Below are positions 61,130-64,000 of a stretch of DNA of 64,000 nucleotides, piece after piece. The notes under the pieces are model-generated. The model ran no database searches, was not told where the DNA came from, and saw only the letters and a program-made list of their open reading frames with translations. Source of the DNA: Enterocloster asparagiformis. Its GTDB lineage: Bacteria; Bacillota; Clostridia; Lachnospirales; Lachnospiraceae. A program made the position numbers and the translations under genes. The stretch's first letter is position 1. Each line of letters begins with the position of its first letter. The stretch lies in the NCBI GenBank assembly GCA_018380885.1, contig JAGZSY010000002.1, positions 175,946 through 239,945 on the forward strand, in the 5' to 3' direction.

Positions 61130-61646
61130 CTTTCACGCTCTGGATGTGCAGCTGTCCGGCGTTTGGTCCGGCTTTCTTCTTTGGTCTCAGCAGTCAAGGT
61201 GAGACGGCAGTATATTCACCGCACGGATCAGGATACGCGGGGCCGCATATTGCCTCTGCCGTGGCTGTTCTGGTAAGGAGCCGTGCCATGGATGGTCTCA
61301 AACATGGCGGGCAGGCTCCAGACGGCGATATCGGTCACGAATAATTACAGGCGGTCATTTTCTCCCCTCCCCAGCGTTAATGGCCTCCTCGCCCATTCTG
61401 GTGCGTTTAAAGGCCGCCTGCTTCGGTTTCTGTTCCCGCTGGCGCAGAGCCTGGCTTGTGGGGGGCAGTGCGTACAGCTCAGAGGCCACACGGGAGATAG
61501 CGCCTCGCGCCCGGATCGTCAGAGGGCTGAAGATCCAATGCTCCGCGAATCCACTCCTATTCCTGCAGGGAAACGAGCCGCAAAATTGAAGCATTTCCTC
61601 CAGGAACTTTAGAGCCGTCTGTCCCTGTGGGTGGGCCTGATCACAA
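61130..61646. other. Gene-poor, decayed stretch
   Basis: About 500 bases with only short frames on both strands, none with a good ribosome site and family match. A 79-codon minus frame at 61355-61594 (KRTRMGEEAINAGEGRK at its end) and a plus frame with SPHGSGYAGPHIASAVAVL look faintly protein-like but are probably relics. No tRNA or repeat seen. Confidence 0.4.
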
Positions 61647-61690
61647 AACCGCCCGCGCAGCCGTCATTAAATGCGGCCGCGCGGGCGGTT
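61647..61690. terminator. Hairpin terminator near the recombinase gene end
   Basis: AACCGCCCGCGC (61647-61658) pairs with GCGCGGGCGGTT (61679-61690). On the plus strand AATTTTT follows, on the minus strand TTTTG. It lies 57 bp beyond the recombinase stop. Confidence 0.7.
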
Positions 61691-61747
61691 CCAATTTTTC
61701 GCAGGCACAACGGATTTACCGGTGGAATGCATTTTTCATCACTTCAC

Positions 61748-62497
61748 CTAATTCGTTGAACCTCCATTTAATCTGCTCTCCAGTGTATACACAGCCGAAC
61801 CGAAGGCCACCACATGCGAAAGACTTCTCGGGCTCACCTTCCCCTCATCGATTTTCGCTTCCCGGCACAGCTTTTTCAGGCTCTTGTGAATCGCCACCCG
61901 GTCCCAGCATTTCCCGGAACGACTTACAAACACAGGCCCCTCTGAAATATTTATATTCTCTGCAAATGCGGCAAGCTCCTGCCTCAGCAAATCGGGAAGC
62001 ACCACAATTCGCCGATGGTTTCCCCGTGGGATTGCCAGATATCCATGCCGAATGGCTTCCACCGTCACATACCGGTGTTCGCTCACACTGATCTTGGTCA
62101 GCGCCAGCACCTGAATCAGATAGTACAGGCGCAGATTATCCTGACGCTTGGCAGCTCTCAGCAAGCGCTTGTAATCCAAAACAGTCATTTCTTTTCCGGC
62201 CTCTATCACGGGGTTCCGATCTACCTTTGGCGTCGTCATCTGAAAGCTCCAGCCGGCGTACTTAAAAAAAGTATTGACCGCGACAATCTTAGAGCAGGCC
62301 CCCCGCACGGTGTAGTGATCCAAAAGGTATTGACGATATGCGCCGCACAGATCATCATCGATTTCCTTTCCGTTCTGATAAGCACAGAACTGGGCCAGGT
62401 CCGCCTTATATTTGTGGCAAGTTGCCTTTGAATAGCCGGCCGCCGCAAGATAATGATCATATTGATACAATAGTTCAGGAGTAATGGTATAGTTCAT
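61748..62497 (-). CDS. Degenerate tyrosine recombinase (XerC/D-like), probably inactive
   Basis: 249 aa. N-terminal SAM-like core-binding domain (YDHYLAAAGYSKATCHKYKADL) and a catalytic-domain fold follow the XerC/D pattern, but key residues are lost: the TGLR motif reads TKIS, the HxLRH box reads SPRSLSHVVAF (His and Arg replaced), and the chain ends before the Tyr. So strand cleavage is unlikely. It could bind DNA only, or be a relic. No strong ribosome site precedes ATG 62497. A TTATGT-TCGTG-ACATAA inverted repeat lies upstream at 62528-62544. Confidence 0.8.
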   Translation of the reverse strand: MNYTITPELLYQYDHYLAAAGYSKATCHKYKADLAQFCAYQNGKEIDDDLCGAYRQYLLDHYTVRGACSKIVAVNTFFKYAGWSFQMTTPKVDRNPVIEAGKEMTVLDYKRLLRAAKRQDNLRLYYLIQVLALTKISVSEHRYVTVEAIRHGYLAIPRGNHRRIVVLPDLLRQELAAFAENINISEGPVFVSRSGKCWDRVAIHKSLKKLCREAKIDEGKVSPRSLSHVVAFGSAVYTLESRLNGGSTN

Positions 62498-62585
62498 AAC
62501 GTTTTATCAACACTTTCATGGAATTTGTTATGTTCGTGACATAATCTGCCGCTTTTTTTACATAATATATTGTATTCCAGAAAAT

Positions 62586-62792
62586 ATGGCAAAACCGTTA
62601 CAACCGTTACAGAAAGGACCTATTTTGATCATTTTTTTGATTTTACTTTTGCTGGGCGCAATTTTACTGCTCTACTGCGCCGCCCGCATCACGACTCCTT
62701 ATGACCGCCTGACAGACGACCAACAGCAGATGCTATTTTTAACCCAATATGCGCAATCGTCCAGCCGACCAACGCACCCGCCACATTCGTGA
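62586..62792 (+). CDS. Possible small membrane protein
   Basis: 68 aa with one hydrophobic helix (GPILIIFLILLLLGAILLLY) and a polar tail (YDRLTDDQQQMLFLTQY). It lacks a clear ribosome site and its last third overlaps the VanZ-like gene on the other strand by 104 bp. Real or chance cannot be decided from sequence alone. Confidence 0.3.
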   Translation: MAKPLQPLQKGPILIIFLILLLLGAILLLYCAARITTPYDRLTDDQQQMLFLTQYAQSSSRPTHPPHS

Positions 62793-63249
62793 GCACATCG
62801 TCGATCTGGCAATGCCCACGCTGGGTCAGAAGCTGCGACGTCTCCATAGCAATGCTGCATGCCAGGGAGACGGACAGGCAGCCTGCCAGCGACCGCGCCG
62901 TCCCCCTCCCCTGCCACAAGGTTCTAAGAAATATCCCCAGAGGGATGGTCATCAAAATATTTTCGATTACATATGCGTGAGACTGAATACTCGTCCCCCA
63001 GGTCTCCCCCGGTATCAGACTGACTGTGCTGCGTGACCCCGGCGGCCGGGAAAAGAAGGCTAGTTGGATGACTGTGTAAACGTAGACTATCAGAAGAAAG
63101 ACGACGAGGTGGCGGCGGGTTAACTTTATGGTATGGATGCGAAGGTAGGTGAATAGCAAGCTAAGGAGCGTCAGCGCCACAGCGATGGCGAACGCGGCGG
63201 GAAGGTAGGTTATGGGGGATTTTATGTCGGTGAGAATGATGGGTAGCAT
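62689..63249 (-). CDS. VanZ-like membrane protein
   Basis: 186 aa, four to five hydrophobic helices; the VanZ signature is seen in ENILMTIPLGIFLRTLW and METSQLLTQRGHCQIDDVLT followed by NVAGALVGW. VanZ proteins modify surface or cell-wall properties and raise teicoplanin tolerance in enterococci; most homologues have no known role. AGGAG lies before ATG 63249, and a strong promoter from the IS256 end lies upstream. Confidence 0.88.
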   Translation of the reverse strand: MLPIILTDIKSPITYLPAAFAIAVALTLLSLLFTYLRIHTIKLTRRHLVVFLLIVYVYTVIQLAFFSRPPGSRSTVSLIPGETWGTSIQSHAYVIENILMTIPLGIFLRTLWQGRGTARSLAGCLSVSLACSIAMETSQLLTQRGHCQIDDVLTNVAGALVGWTIAHIGLKIASAVGRLSGGHKES

Positions 63250-63423
63250 GTGAGGGGGAGGGCTCCTTTTTTGGGGTGCTTTGATGTGATGCGTAGGATT
63301 GCTTCAATTTTTTGCATATCAGAAGAAATTACCAGAGTGTGTGAATAAAAGTCTGTAAATACGGATTTTCTATGATAATGGCTGGGCAGAAAGTCCTTAC
63401 TGGGGCTTCCGGCCCTGTTTTAT

Positions 63424-63475
63424 ATATAACAGTACATGCCGTTGTATGTCAAGTACAGGCGGAAAATCCGCCTGT
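63424..63475 (-). promoter_or_regulatory. IS256-end hairpin and outward-facing promoter
   Basis: TTGACA (63452-63447), 17-bp spacer, TTATAT (63429-63424) point toward the VanZ-like gene. Just inside lies ACAGGCGGA-AAA-TCCGCCTGT (63455-63475), a hairpin next to the transposase stop. Placement at the end of the element suggests that it drives the neighbour. Confidence 0.7.
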
Positions 63476-64000
63476 CAAAAATAGTATATCACGGCTTATT
63501 CCGGCAGCCTACCCTCATACATGATACTCAACTCACCATATACCTGTCCCCAGTCCCTGATTGGCATTGACCATTTTTTTGTGGCTTCAAACGTAGACAG
63601 ATACAGGGCTTTCAGCAGGGCGGTATCGCTTGGAAATACGCTTCTCTGGCGGTTCAGCTTGCGGTAGACGGCATTCAGGCTTTCGATCGCATTGGTCGTG
63701 TAGATCACTTTTCTTACAGTTGTGGAAAACTTGAAAATTGGGGAGATGGCATCCCAATTCTGTTTCCGGCTCTTCATGGAATTTGGATATTTTTCACTCC
63801 ACTTTTCAGTAACCCGCTCCAGGGCAGCCAAGGCCTTTTCTTCCGTTGGTGCCTGATAGATGGTTTTAAGGTCCGCACAAAATAGCTTTTTATCCTTGTC
63901 TGATACATATTTCATTGTATTTCGTACCTGGTGTACGATACAACGCTGGTATTCTGTATTCGGGAATGCTGCCGTGATTGCCTCTTTCATGCCAGTCAGT
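63455..64000 (-). mobile_element. IS256-family insertion sequence, right part only
   Basis: Contains the transposase 3' half and the element's left end as read here. The other end and terminal repeat are outside the window, so the exact boundary and target duplication cannot be fixed. The 63.3-63.45 kb stretch may include the terminal inverted repeat. Confidence 0.7.
63496..64000 (-). CDS. IS256-family (Mutator-type) transposase, 5' part beyond the window
   Basis: 168 residues of an MULE/IS256 transposase: YQRCIVHQVRNTMKYVSDKD, SPIFKFSTTVRKVIYTTNAI and ESLNAVYRKLNRQRSVFPSD, the last including the DDE Glu. The frame stays open to base 64000 through LTGMKEAI, so ATG 63990 is internal. The stop at 63496 looks native. 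Confidence 0.92.
   Translation of the reverse strand, partial: LTGMKEAITAAFPNTEYQRCIVHQVRNTMKYVSDKDKKLFCADLKTIYQAPTEEKALAALERVTEKWSEKYPNSMKSRKQNWDAISPIFKFSTTVRKVIYTTNAIESLNAVYRKLNRQRSVFPSDTALLKALYLSTFEATKKWSMPIRDWGQVYGELSIMYEGRLPE

Noticed and set aside
61228..61344. Subtilase-like motif SPHGSGYAGPHIAS on the plus strand
   Set aside because: Catalytic Ser context GTS is missing, no other S8 motif, and the frame is short; probably chance.

Overview
The window reads as chromosome from a GC-rich gut Clostridia member, most likely a Lachnospiraceae of the Enterocloster/Hungatella type. The signs are strong AGGAGG ribosome sites before most starts, GTG and TTG starts, AT-rich promoters (TTGACA/TATAAT) between GC-rich genes, an FtsEX/M23/CtpA cell-wall cluster, CvfB, YitT and PucR-type regulators, an IS256 element and a tRNA without encoded CCA. 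The genus is inference.

Layout. 1-13.8 kb (all minus): a multi-PAS sensor histidine kinase cut by the left edge, then ctpA, an EnvC-like M23 protein, ftsX and ftsE, a PucR/CdaR-type regulator, an MsmK/UgpC ATPase, YitT, CvfB and an acyl-ACP thioesterase. 14.2-23.5 kb: a molybdenum-hydroxylase operon (frameshifted MFS transporter, 2Fe-2S subunit, Mo subunit, an FAD subunit with a whole GltD-like NADPH module inserted in it, an IscU/NifU-like scaffold and an MCD-type nucleotidyltransferase fused to HD) with a divergent TetR gene. 23.6-36.7 kb: cysteine desulfidase, an Opp transporter and, divergently, M55 D-aminopeptidase, MalY-type C-S lyase, XRE-cupin regulator, M19 dipeptidase and S12 hydrolase, which together look like one peptide-scavenging system. 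36.7-38.2 kb: a compact mirror-image cassette of two small XRE regulators and two paralogous proteins of unknown function. Then tRNA-Gln and, at 38.5-45.5 kb, a citrate locus (CitM-type carrier, hydrolase, two LysR, citDEF).

45.9-60.8 kb: a flavodoxin-like reductase with its TetR, then an 11-gene leftward operon (ferredoxin-like protein, unknown Cys-rich protein, isopropylmalate-dehydrogenase-like enzyme, TctCBA carrier, YcxB-like membrane protein, aconitase-family LeuC/LeuD pair, PdxA-like dehydrogenase, HpcH/HpaI aldolase) with a divergent LysR, and a two-gene aldolase/2-hydroxyacid dehydrogenase operon. It looks like import and breakdown of a branched or hydroxylated di/tricarboxylate whose identity cannot be read from sequence. 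60.9-64 kb is a decayed, mobile-element-rich end: gene remnants, a degenerate tyrosine recombinase, a VanZ-like protein and part of an IS256 transposase.

The best candidates for undescribed biology are the FAD/GltD intercalated subunit, the mirror-image XRE cassette with a shared terminator inside its coding ends, and the 11-gene carboxylate operon with its unrecognised Cys-rich protein.
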